Assembly: GCA_003290165.1 (NCBI GenBank)
Contig: QNQO01000815.1
Location: 248,001-312,000 of the forward strand
Direction of reading: 5' to 3'
From: Berberis thunbergii
Lineage: Eukaryota; Streptophyta; Magnoliopsida; Ranunculales; Berberidaceae
Length of the DNA: 64,000 nucleotides
In this document: in pieces, positions 21,565 to 33,429 of the stretch
Numbering within the stretch: the stretch's first letter is position 1
Layout of the letters: each line of letters opens with the position of its first letter
Notes under the pieces: generated by a model
Told to the model about the DNA's origin: nothing
What the model saw: the letters and a program-made list of their open reading frames with translations, nothing else
Databases searched by the model: none
Program-made: the position numbers and the translations under genes

Positions 21565-22190
21565 TGATGCGTCCAAATCCGACATTGTTGATCTCAAACC
21601 TGCAAAATGAACAATGGTAAGCCAAGACCACCGTTGTGGTGGCCGAAGGCACTCCGATTCTTATGTTAGGCAACAGTGTAAGGAAAAACATAGACTAGAT
21701 GAAAATAGTAATGTGTATGCGTACCTTTTTTCCTCCACTTTGTTCACCTTTTATAGCAAGTGTTCATTCCTTATCATTAAACCTTGCCCAAAATCTTTTT
21801 TTTTTTTGTTGAAATGCAAGCTGGGGTTTTGAGGCTCTCCTAACCTTATCATTAAATTAAAAGCATAGACTCTTTGATACTCGACTCTATTTAGGACCCA
21901 AAGCTTGATTGGGTCAAAAGCTAATTGGTGTGAACAAATCTCGGGCCTACAACAGCTCAGAGATCTGTGTTTGGCCTTATTGTCCTGCACCAAACTCCAA
22001 AATCCATGCCACTTAGGCTGGCGTGACTTGGGCTTTGACGTCTGACTTACAAGCTGAACAAATGTTTCAAGAAGGGGCCCATTTGGAGCCATGTTGAAGC
22101 CTTTCTCGTGTTATAATTGACCTATGCCACATGTACGGCTGGCTGCGATAGCATATGATTGATTGATGTCTCATGAGTATCAAGTATCAA
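21565..22190 (-). repeat. Diverged LTR-like copy (solo or truncated) of the gypsy family at 4.9-14.8 kb
   Basis: It begins TGATGCGTCCAAATCCG and shares the same series of blocks as the LTR at 14,243-14,780, including AAGCCAAGACCACC, GTGGTGGCCGAAGG and ACTCCGATTCTTA, then CCACATGTACGGC towards the other end. No gag or pol sequence lies beside it. A solo LTR left by unequal recombination is the simplest reading. Confidence 0.45.
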
Positions 22191-22498
22191 CTATAGGTGG
22201 ATTGCTGAAATGAGCAAAACCGAATTGTCCTGTTCTGTTTATAGTTCACTCAAAGTCAAAACTGCACTAGCATGGGTGTGTTGATGCATTCAAATTTGTA
22301 CTAATGGCACACTCCGCATGTCCAGATGCATAAGAAGACCTGGCAAAACATTTTTCATTTTCTTGAAACAGGAGGGTTTTCAGGACCCTGGAAATTTTTG
22401 TATTGAAAAAATACTCATTCAATTACAATCGCCAATAAATAAACTTTCCCTTGTGTCTACAATTAAGAATTTCTTTCAAGTCCTTCACAAATCTTAGA
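22191..22498. other. 3' flank of the ABCG26-like gene
   Basis: No coding region is seen. It probably includes the 3' untranslated region and polyadenylation region of the minus-strand transporter gene. Confidence 0.4.
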
Positions 22499-25390
22499 TC
22501 ATTTAAAGAATTTGATCTTTCTTCGGAGGCAAATATAAGCACATAATCGATAACATAGAGCCATTACGAGCAAGATCCAAACTTCTTCCAAGCCGCCGCT
22601 CAAATTTACACTATCAAAAGATGGCGAACTCTGTAGACTTCTGCAACCACCTTCGCTATCACACTCGTATAATTCATCTCCTGAATATTGTACCTTCACT
22701 AAAAGGCGAAACCCATAATACATGAAAGATATGTACTTCAACCATTTCATGAAATGCGGTACATGCTGCAAGAAGGAAGAATTAAAAACTGAAATGTTAA
22801 GTGAGGCTAACTACATATATATTTCATTTTCGAATGAAATTATCCTAGTCTAGATGTTTTGTACCTGCACATAATATCCTCCAGTGAGAAGAAACACCAT
22901 TAGTGCTATAGAGGCTATCATTCCAGCTTGTTTTATGCTTAAAACTGTTGCGCCAAAGAATTCTCCAGCTCCCTGCTCAAGAAAATATTTAGTTCTTTTG
23001 GAAATACAAACCCAATTGAATCGGTTTGCTATTCACTTACTTGACATGTAATGACTATCAACAATGTGGCCAAGTAGGTCATGAAGAAGCACACAGCAGT
23101 TCGGTTGAAGCCAGTCATGAAGTACACAAGGAGCATGAAAAAAGTGGGATAGAAAATATGAGCCACCATGTCGCATAGAGTACTAGACACGTAATACACG
23201 CTTAACATGTACATATCAGCTTTCGTTTCTTTCACCAAGTAGAACTTCTCAAATGGAAAGACATACACAGCTCCAAATATTGATGTTGATGTCAAGAAGA
23301 TGCATATGTAGAACAACAAACCAACCTATCACAATGGTGATTAGTACATTCAATCTTTAACATTGTGGAACGCTATCACTAAAAAAACACCAAGTTAAAT
23401 TTGTGAATTTGAGTTTTATGTTATAGAAAATGTTAATCTTCACCTGATCTCTAAGTTGAGCTTCATTCTCAATCTTGGAATTCCACCAAAGAAGGCATAG
23501 TAATATTGAAAGTCCAAGAGTTTGAGCTAGTCTTAGCATATCGAAATAATCTCTACATCTTTGTTTAAATGTTCGCTTCAATAATACCATGAATTGTTCT
23601 AACCAAGTCATGGTCCAATCCTTCTTCACTTGAACAGCTGATTGAAGATGCTCTGGAGTTACGAATGCTTGTTGAATAGCTTTTTCTTTTGGTTCCGACT
23701 CTACTTTGAACTTCAGCTGCAAATACTGCAGTTAACGGGAAACAAGTAAATTGCCTTTAAGAACTCGAACCAATTTTGTTGTTCTGCTCACTGAAAACTA
23801 CACAGACGGAAAGATTTACTTACTTTGATTACATTTCTTTCAATGCCGGAAGTTTCTCGTGTTGCCAATAAATCTTCAGGAATACTTATGTCATTTACTT
23901 GTCCAGTTGCTAAATCCAACAGAAACTCTGCAGGGTTCATTGCTATTCCAGGGGTGAACCTTAAAGATGAGAAGTACTCCATGGCATCTCTAGCTTTCCC
24001 ACAATACATTGGATAGCCATCTGATATCAACAAAAGCTTATCGAACATGTGAAACATTCTACTTGAAGGCTGGTGGATTGTGGTAATAATCGTTCTTCCT
24101 GTCTATGTACACATTGAATGCAATAAGTACCAAATGTTTGTTCTGATCACTCGGACTAAAGAAAAGGTTATATACCTTGGCAATCCCTTGAAGTATTTGA
24201 AGTAGTCTATTTGCAGAAGTAGAATCAAGGCCTGAAGTGGGCTCATCAAGCAACAATACCGAAGGGTCTACAAGAATTTCATAGCCTATACTAGTTCTTT
24301 TTCTTTCACCTCCAGATATCCCAAACACATAAGTGCTGCGACATCTACATATAAGAAATAATTCATATCATGTAGAGTGAATTCATCAAGGATACAAATC
24401 ATAACATAGTCCATTTGTCAATAAAAGACAGTAGAAATGTCAGTTCAAAAGAACAATCAATATTATGCCAATAACACATACCTTTCAAGACCTAATTGTG
24501 CTACTATGACATGTACTCTCTCGGACTTCTTTTGTTTGCTCATATTGCTAGGAAGTCTAAGCATTGCCGCAAAAATCAAAGTCTCTTCAACCGTTAGTTG
24601 AGGTAATAACAAATCATCTTGAGTCACAAATCCAATCCTGCAGAAGATTAATTTTTCAATCACATTTCTGCAGAAACTAACACACACCAGAGTTTCTTAA
24701 GCTTGGCTATAGAATCACATATACATGATATCAGAATGAATGTAATTGAGTCGCTTTTAATCCATCGCAGTTGCATGACTAAACATGTCTGAAGTTTACT
24801 AATTACCTCCTCTTAAGGGCTGAATTGTATGACATCTCATTATAAGTTACACTTCCCGTAACATTTTCCTGTACTCTGCCTCCAAGTATATTGAGCAAAG
24901 TTGTCTTCCCACTTCCTGAAGGTCCCATTAAAGCAAGTATTTCTCCTGGACCTATGCTTCCTGTTACACCCTTTAAGATGCACTTGTAGTGCTCACGCTC
25001 CGTTTGTCCCACTTTTGATGCCACCATTTTCCATGGATTCACAGTTGATGCATGTATGTTTCGAACTCTAAACTCCACATCCACGAACTACATGATTGTA
25101 AGAGACAACAAAAGTACGTAGGTTTGTAAAACTTCATTAACAATATGCTGATAAACTCGAAAAATAAGATTTTTTAGTACCTTGAGAAATATTGCAAGGG
25201 GACTATCCTTATTGGTTTGAGGATATTCTTCCTCTACATCAATCTCTGAAAATGTTTGAGGCATGAACTGCTCCATGTTGTGACCATAACCATTGCTTCC
25301 GACAATTTGTAGTGTACCCATGGTCGACGGAGGTAGAGAAAGCACCAATTCTTCTTCTCTGATGATCTCTTTGTTTCTTTGAAACTCCAT
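22499..25390 (-). CDS. ABCG26: ABCG26-like half-size ABC transporter
   Basis: Nine exons (minus): 25,390-25,181; 25,087-24,807; 24,637-24,482; 24,344-24,176; 24,102-23,824; 23,725-23,444; 23,325-23,041; 22,972-22,865; 22,765-22,499. They join in frame to 678 residues, against about 685 for Arabidopsis ABCG26 (from memory). The N-terminal ABC domain has Walker [10 protein letters not shown] (about 125-133), signature ISGGERKR (about 224-231) and Walker [13 protein letters not shown]. The C-terminal domain has six predicted membrane spans ([23 protein letters not shown]-type and [17 protein letters not shown] regions). ABCG26 is a plasma-membrane exporter needed in the tapetum for pollen exine formation. 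The loop just before the signature is about five residues shorter than I recall for the family (CRSTYVF then GISGGE). A TATA-like CTTTATAAG sits only about 30 bases above this ATG, so Met24 (MGTLQIV) is an alternative start. Confidence 0.9.
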
Positions 25391-27175
25391 GGCTTTGATT
25401 GAATTTAGACAAGTGAGCTTATAAAGGCTTCAATCAATTGATTCAACTATAACTAACCAAAAACTTTGATTTTTCTTTATCATTGGTAGAACATTGATAG
25501 GTGAATCACATTCTTTTTTATTTAAGACATAAAACTTTGGGCTTGTTTGACACACATTTGAGGTGATTTTTGGTGTAAAGAGCATGAATTTGAAGTGTAA
25601 CACTCATTCTAGTACGACTAATACAAATTCTTTGAGCTATACTGGGAAATATAAAGCAAGTTGTTAACACAAACTTCATCACTGATGGAGCATTTTATTA
25701 GCAATGTTGTTATATGCTAACAAAATTTCTCCAATGCCATTTATACAACAAAATTTGAGATTTACCTATAACAATCAATACCTCTTCTTTCTAATTGAAA
25801 TTCTAAATAAAATAATTATTTATAATATTAAGGGCTAGCGACCGACCTATGTATAGTTTAAATAAATTATGTTAAGGGTTTAGATATAATTAATAATATT
25901 CAAGAAGGCCGGATTTTGATCGTAAACAATATAAATTTGAGAGAATAAAATGGTGCATATGTGTAATAATTTTTCATTTAAAATTACAAAATTACTCAAT
26001 ATCACTGTTCACCTACCTAATACGCTCATCCGTTGCTTGTTCTGTTAGGGGCACAAGAGCGTTCTTGAGTTTTCTACGGCTCTATCTAGCTCATGTAGCT
26101 TGCAACAATTCTAGACAGACTTGTTTGTTGGCATATTTTGGGAATTTTCTTAATTTTTTTACAATTTCACCCATTCTATAAGTGGTGTTTGTGATTGTGT
26201 TTTAAAAAAGATAAGTAAAAAGTGTAAAAAAACTAAGAAAATGCTCAAAAAGTCTGCAAACATGGATGTCTATAGTTGTCATATAGCTTGATAGGGTCCC
26301 ACATATATGCTCCCACCATTTCACTTAGGGTATTTTGGACAATCTGAAAATCGGGTTAAAGACACATTTTTCACTGTTCATAAGGGGAACTTGAAGTTGA
26401 ATTATGTAGTTTAGATATATTTATACTTTTAATATCTTTTCATAAATAATTTTCTCATCGATACGATTCGTGGTGCTAAAACAAAACATGGTGGTGTCGT
26501 CACACCAATCCCAAACCCGGTTGACCCGACCCAAATACCCATCGAAGCAAATTATGTGGAATATTTCCCTTTTTTTAATTACCAAAATTTCTTTTGAAAC
26601 CGAAATATTTATTTATTTTTATTAGGTAAATCTCAATATCGGTACATTCTAATCCGTTATAATTTTAGTTTAGTATTAAAATTTTGTTGTAAATGATTTT
26701 TATATAATATGTAGTTTGTATGACATTACGAGTTTCATGGTACTCTTTATGTAACATGTAAAAGTTTAAAATGACTGATTTATTATATTAATAATTTCAA
26801 AATTACAATCAGAAATTTTAGAAATATTTTTTAAGAGTATGTTTAATTGTACGGAAAATAGATATGAAAATTAAAACCGTTTTTGTAAATCTGATTTCGA
26901 TGCCTCCTCTCAAACTTGGATTCCCATGAGTAGTGGAAAACAGTCTTACAAATAATTGATTTCTCTGTCAGTAAATAGACAACTAATATAGCAGAAATCC
27001 GCAAAACAACTAAGGAAAATGGCAAACCAAACACACCCTAGAATCAATTTACCGAAATTACGATCGTAAAACGAAATCACAATGCTTGGTTCGTGATTCT
27101 CTTCTTCTTCGTTAAGACTCTCTGTTCTTCATCTCCACTGAACCCTACTACTTCGCTCTTCTTCTTCATTCAGCC
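25391..27175. promoter_or_regulatory. Shared 1.8 kb divergent intergenic region (ABCG26-like / CCDC22)
   Basis: The two flanking genes are transcribed away from each other, so this region holds both promoters. A TATA-like CTTTATAAG (minus strand, 25,418-25,426) lies beside the ABCG26-like ATG. The CCDC22 side has a CT-rich leader (about 27,095-27,170) and no evident TATA box. The middle is AT-rich with no gene or recognised repeat. Confidence 0.5.
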
Positions 27176-30100
27176 ATGGAAGAAGCTCAAGAAATCCTTC
27201 TGAACTCTCTCGCGAACTCAGGAGTCTCGCTTCCAGAAGAAGCCTCTTCGATCAAAAACCTGACTCCAAACGCTTTGGTTTCGATCTGCGCTCGATCACT
27301 TAGACTGATCGAAGAGTCTCTCTCGTTCCCGAGTTCCTTGCCCGATTCGATGGCCGATAGGTTCAAGATCTGCTCGGAAATTTCATCCTCTATCAAAGGT
27401 CTTGGGTTTAGAGGCGAAATTAGCTTCCATCAGGTAACTAACAAACTCTTCCATCTCCCTCTCATAGTTTGGGTGAAATTTGATAAATTATTGAAACTAG
27501 TGGCAAAAGATCAAAACTTTATGAAATTTGATTCATAAATGTAGCTGGTCACTCTGAAAATGTTTGTATTTGAAGTTGTGGACTGAAAAAGGTTATTTGA
27601 TATCAATTTAGGTTATTCAGAATAAGAAATGATTTAAGGAGAGTACTTTAGCTAGTTTGTTCTAAGCAAGGATTGTGATTTCATTTTCGAGGTAATTTAG
27701 GTTTTAATTTTGAAGTTATCAATATAATTTAAGCATTTTAAGCTCTTACATGCTACATAAAGTGTCCCAAAACACTCATAATGTCAAAAAATTTAATATT
27801 AAACTAAGTTTATAATGGGTTAAAATGTAAAGAAATTGAAATAGGCTAATTTCGGATTTCGAAATCAATTTTGGTAAATCAAAAATGTTAAATTTTGGTA
27901 AATCAAAAATGTTAAATTTTGATATTTTCCGATAAATCGCATTCCTTGGTTCTAGGTTCTAAGATACTGACACTTGCAATAGTAAAGAGATTGCTTGATT
28001 AGTTGTTATTGAAGTATGTGGCTGTATGTATATAATCCAACTCCGTAATGCAAAGTAAAACCAACAAATTAAATTCCTTGAGACTATTTAAGGATGAAGT
28101 AGAATTGTAAATCAAAGTATTGATCCTGTTTCTTCAGTGAATATGCGAACACGTCAGTATTCATAGAAGACATACTTGATTTTTAACCTGCATGGATGTT
28201 CTTGTGGATGACGAAGGAGAACATTCTCTATAAAGGTTTTTAGCCTCGTAAGCTTACTCGAAGTTATATGTCAATGTCTTAGATCTGCTGACTGTATGAC
28301 GCTTGCATACTAGAATGGAAGTTGATGAGAAGCTTGGATCCTTTTGATGAATTAATATATTTGGTTCCTATTATTTTGTTAAGTCTCTTTGTAATTATTT
28401 TTGTTTTAAATCCTTCAGTATAGATTTTTCCCCTCGTGTTTTTTGCTATTGATGTTATTGATCTGAAATATTCTTAGAACAAAAGTTTATGTTGCTTACG
28501 ACAGTTCTTGTATCCTTCTGAAGAGGAGTCATTTAAACTGGTGCGGTTTTTGGTGGAAAGGTTGTCCCAAACATCAGAAGGTGGTAAACTTGACGGAAAG
28601 GAGGTAGATGCTAGATTAACAACTGAACGAACAACTGATTGCATTGAAAAGTCAAGATTGGAAGATCAGGCAATCAATGCTATGTCACCAGATTCAGATC
28701 ATGTGGCTGAAATAGTATCTACTTCAGGACAGCAGGCTGCTGAACCTGTTATTGTACCGATATCAGGATCTTTAGAGTCAACCAGTAAAGAAGAAGAGAA
28801 GGATGGAAAGTTTAACATAACTGTTGAACCTGGCAATGAAGAGAGTACATCCCAAGGAAAAGGCCTACATGTAAAAGATCTTAAGCAGAAACTGGCATCT
28901 CTACGAGAAAGATCGTTGAAGGTATGTATATTCAGGAAACATTAATCTGCTATCCTGGTGACCACCATGATTCTAGATAGCATTGGGACCTTTGTAATAA
29001 ACCCAATTTGGTTAAAAAATCTACATAACAATGACAGACACTGAGGTTTCTTTTCCCTGTCTGACACTGCTATGAGGTATTTAGCGCATTGGAACCCAAA
29101 AATACTATGTGCCTATATATTAACTTAACTGTGATTTGCTATACTCTTAATTAACTCTTTAGAAGTCACTGTCTAATGGAAACAGAATTCTCCATTATAT
29201 GTTGCTGAACATCCACTGCCTTGAAAATCAATATGATGGGGGGAAATCTTCCAAGTTACTGGTATAAGTTATAAGTTTCAACATGGTTTTAGCCTTAAAC
29301 ATGGAATGTCCTATATCTCAACAATGATGTGAGTGACAAAGTACATATCATAGCATAAGGCTAATAATAGTATAGGAACATAGAAGGTTAAAATAACAAA
29401 ATCTTAATCTCTAACGTTTTACGGTTTTAACAGTAGATAGTGTTTGATGAGGGTATTGGTTTCTTGATGTTCCACAGATAAGGAACAAAATGGAAAGTTT
29501 GCAAAGTCAAGAAAAGATGCTTATGAAGGAATCGACTAGTAAGGCTTTGGAAGCTCAGCAGCTGGAACGTGAGCATGATTTGTTGAATGCAGCAGCAGAA
29601 ATGGCATTTGATGATCAACATCCTCTTGACTTCTATATTGAAGATTTAAATAAGAAAGTGGAAGCAGGGAGACGTAATCTAATGGATCTGGAATCAACCA
29701 GGTAAGGGAGTACAAGTTGGTTTTATTTCTATTTTGTGACTGGAACTCAGTTAATAAATTAGCATGGAGCTAAAACAAAAAATAATTGTGTACTATGTAC
29801 TATGTTACATAACAAAAATAATTGTATAATGCAGGAATGCTTCCGCACAGTCTCCAGAAGAGAATAATAGAAGTCCTGAACAAAAAGCAGAGCTGCGAAA
29901 GAAGCCACATAATGTGAAAGAAATTGAGCTGGAAACAGAGGCCATTCTCTTAGAAATTCAAAAGAGGTATTCTGCTGATAAATAATACATATATTTGATT
30001 GCAGCATTGCATTCTTGGAAACTGACCTCGACTTCAATAGAACTTTTCAGAAACGTATGAAGTAATAGAATGGTTATCTATTTTGAATAGATCTATGTCA

Positions 30101-31161
30101 AACAATACTGAATCTATAGAACCGTGGTGAACCTACTTCAGAATACAGTAGACCTTATGTCTACTGTTATCGGTGTGCTCTTCTCCTATGTCCTATAAAA
30201 CTGGAGTTCAACTTTTTTTTATCTCTTTTATTCAGTTATAGTGCTGGAATGGGTCATTCTGTTTCACCTAGAAAACTTTTGAGCAAATCGCTGAAATCCT
30301 AAAACCTCAAACAGCTCAATGACAAATTTTGGTCAGGTAGAAATGCGGTTCATAGTATGTTAGATAGAGCCAGTTCCATCAAGCAGATTATCCCCAAGCT
30401 AAAAATAAGGTTTTTAATTTCATAGATTAGACAACCTTTTTCTTTTTTGTAATTTGAATTTTGGATTCTCTGGAAATTTTGTGTTTTTGATTCTACTGAC
30501 GACTGTCATCTCTTTGTTTATAGAGAGGAGGAACATTCCAAGCTTTCTTCAGAACTTGAGAAACAACCCAAAGTCGCATCTAGGAAGTCATATGTTCAGC
30601 GTGTAACAGAGATCACAAAGAACAGCAGGAAGCAAGATGCAGACATTGAACGAATTTTAAAGGACACTCGGGAGCTTCAGTTAGAGAGTAATTCTATCCA
30701 AGAGCGCCTCCATCGAACTTATGCTGTAGTCGATGAAACCATGTACAGGTACAAACTATTTGGTGACTGATTTACCCTATTAGTTATTCAGTTAGTCAGC
30801 CCTTCCTGACTAAATAGAGTAAATCACTGTCTTAAGCATCTTATATAGTTTTCAAAATAAATACAAAAAGGAGCTATCATGTATTGTCGTAGCTGATAAA
30901 GTGACTGATCTTTCCAGGGACGTCAAAAAGGACCCAGTCAGACTGCAGGCTCATAAGCTCCTGACAAGTATTCATGAGAGCTTTGAACAGATCTCCAAAA
31001 AAATCCTTGCCACTGACAGAATTCGGAGGGAAATTGCCGAACAGGAAGCAAAGCTTGCATCGGTTGCCACCCGTAATGTAGACGCCAACAAACTACAGAG
31101 GGACCTGGATGCAATCAGGAGGGAAAATGAGTTCTTGGAGCAACAGCTAAACCATTGTTAG
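27176..31161 (+). CDS. CCDC22: CCDC22 homologue (coiled-coil, Commander/CCC complex)
   Basis: Six exons: 27,176-27,433; 28,505-28,921; 29,478-29,701; 29,835-29,966; 30,524-30,748; 30,918-31,161. They join in frame to 499 residues. The N-terminal part (MEEAQEILLNSL, GVSLPEEASSIK, ALVSICARSLRLIE, FLYPSEEESFKLVRFLVERL) matches the calponin-homology-like N-terminus of CCDC22, including the FLYPSE motif at the exon 1/2 junction. After an acidic linker (about 150-210), the rest is coiled coil rich in E, K, L and Q. In animals CCDC22 pairs with CCDC93 in the CCC/Commander complex for endosomal recycling and binds COMMD proteins. Plants keep the gene, but its role there is less clear. The start fits the family. 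All splice sites are GT-AG and no defect is seen. Confidence 0.9.
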
Positions 31162-33429
31162 TTCTCTGAAGTTCACCTCCCTACCATACGTAATGCACTC
31201 CCTGGTGACAAGCTCTATACTTTTTTTTTTTACTTTTTTTTTCTTCCATTTATTCATCATGCCAACTATTCCATTGGAACGAAAAAACAATTCTTTTATG
31301 ATTTTAGTTAAATTGTATTTTTCAAGGAAAGAGATTACAGCATTCACGTCTATCGAATGCTATTCACTGTATTTGTAGATTCTATAATTTGCAATTCATT
31401 TTTTTTTCACTGGATTCCAAGTATGACCACAAAAACCCTCATATTCTAAGGTCAATGTTTTATATTCTCGCAAATCTTAATCAATCTTTAGAAATGCTGA
31501 CTCTCTATTCCGAATAAAGTCTGCTTATGCAAATTTTTGTTGTAAAATATCGGAGATGGAAGCAACCCACAGTTGAAAACTTTGGTTATTAAAATCCTGA
31601 ACCTCGTTTTGCTGGAGTTAGTTGATGAGTCTGAGAGCAAAAAAATTTTGTAGAGAACAAAAATCTCTAGTACAATCAGATATTAAAATTGAAATTGCAG
31701 AGGCTATCGAAGGATCCGAATTACCAGAGTCAGCAACATCTTTTCCCTCATAGTTTTGGATTTCTTCGATTCAAAATCTAATGACGAAGGACTTACCATT
31801 CTAAATTTAATAGCGATGGTTTATTGTGAGAGAATCAAGCGATGATGAGAATCAAGTGATGACAACTTCTGTTTACTGTGAAAATATTACTGAAGAGTTC
31901 ATTGCATTTTCAATATTCCCTCTTATAATTTTAGATTTATCCGATTCAAATAAATCGAAGAGGAAGCTACTGAATGATATTAATGTTGCTGCATATGTTT
32001 TTAAAAATGTCAATAACAACACATATCTGGAGAGTATTGTTTTTTTTAGAATGGAAGGGAAAGAACATCAGGGGGGTGGTTTCATTCTACGCTTGCGTGT
32101 TAGTATAAAAAATTATAAAAAATGAAATAAAATGAGTATCATAGCTTACGCAGTCGAAGTTCACCATGGGGTGGGTGGATAATGACACTCTGATGCTAAA
32201 GTCAGACAGAAATCTGAGAAAGGTGTAATGTTGTAACACAGGAATTTTGTAACGTACCTTAGCTTGCCAATCTCATGTCTTATTTATAGTGCAAGGAGTC
32301 ATGGTTTAACCAGACCATCGTAGGCGTAGTTTAGGGAGGAGATCTTTATGAAAATCCCTCTCTAATTAAGAGTCGTGTTGTAGGAATGAAGTTTTATGTT
32401 AGCTCTGCAATCCTAGATACGCGGGAGATAGTTTCCAATCCAAAAGCAATCCGTAGAAGGAAGTTTCCATGTGTGGAAGATACTCTGGTGTTTGCTTCCT
32501 AATTGAATGGTCTTTTAAAAGCATTTTCTTAGATGATCATGAACAACAAACATCTCGATACCCTATATTAGTTCTCAGGGACATTTTCGTCATCTAAGAA
32601 ACAGAGAAAGTCCACGTCATTGTCATAATCTGTGATTACAAAATTCTGTTAACTTAATTAAGCCTAATTAACATGAGAAAAACTCGCGAGATTACCTGGC
32701 AGATTTTTTTACTAGTGCATGATTACTACGCTTTAACTACACTTCATGATCAAGTACTCCAAGTAGCTAATTAACTCACCAACTCTTGTATTACTAACAC
32801 CAGGATGATGTGGCGCAATTTTGAAAGAATGATTAAACAAAAATGCTAAAAAATCAAATTTTTGCAACCAAGGTAACGTGACCTGATCTAAAAAGAATGA
32901 TAAAATTTTCACAAAAAAATTTATATATCTCAAGATTATAAAAAATTTCTCTGACGATGCCACATCATCCTAATTGCAAAACATGGTTGCAAAATCCGAT
33001 TCCCCAGCCTCACTCATGATTAAATATTCACTCTGTTTATGTATATTTTGATGTTGTTAATGACACCATATCATCCTAATTATAAAACCTGATTATAAAA
33101 GTATGACAGATGTCAACGGGATGACAGGCGGAGTACCTGAAGTTTGATTGATGACCCAACTTTGTTATTATTGATTATAATAAGCACTTTTGTTTTTTGG
33201 TTCAAGGTGTCTCTAGTTTTGTTTGTTGTTGTTGATGTTTGGTTTAAGCTTTTTTATTAAGCAATAAATGAAAGTGATCAAACCCTTAAACACCATTTTT
33301 TATTTTTCTCTCTGTCACTCACTCACTAAAACCAAGCTCTCTTGTTCTTCACTTCCCTTGTTTGAAACATTTTTGGTACATTTGTGAGAGAAGAGATTAT
33401 AAAGAGCTAACGCTTTTGTTGGAAGGAAA
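31162..33429. other. Intergenic region between CCDC22 and the sugar transporter
   Basis: The stretch contains poly(T) tracts (31,220-31,245) just after CCDC22 and a 99-codon frame at 31,826-32,125 with no recognisable domain. An approximate direct repeat of ATCATCCTAATTxxAAAAC occurs near 32,965 and 33,068. A CT-rich leader for the next gene begins at about 33,300. No gene is supported. Confidence 0.4.

Noticed and set aside
21751..22092. 113-codon minus-strand frame
   Set aside because: It lies in the LTR-like sequence and has no gag, pol or host domain.
31826..32125. 99-codon frame after CCDC22
   Set aside because: No domain, no splice context and an AT-rich surrounding; it may be an eroded fragment but cannot be supported.
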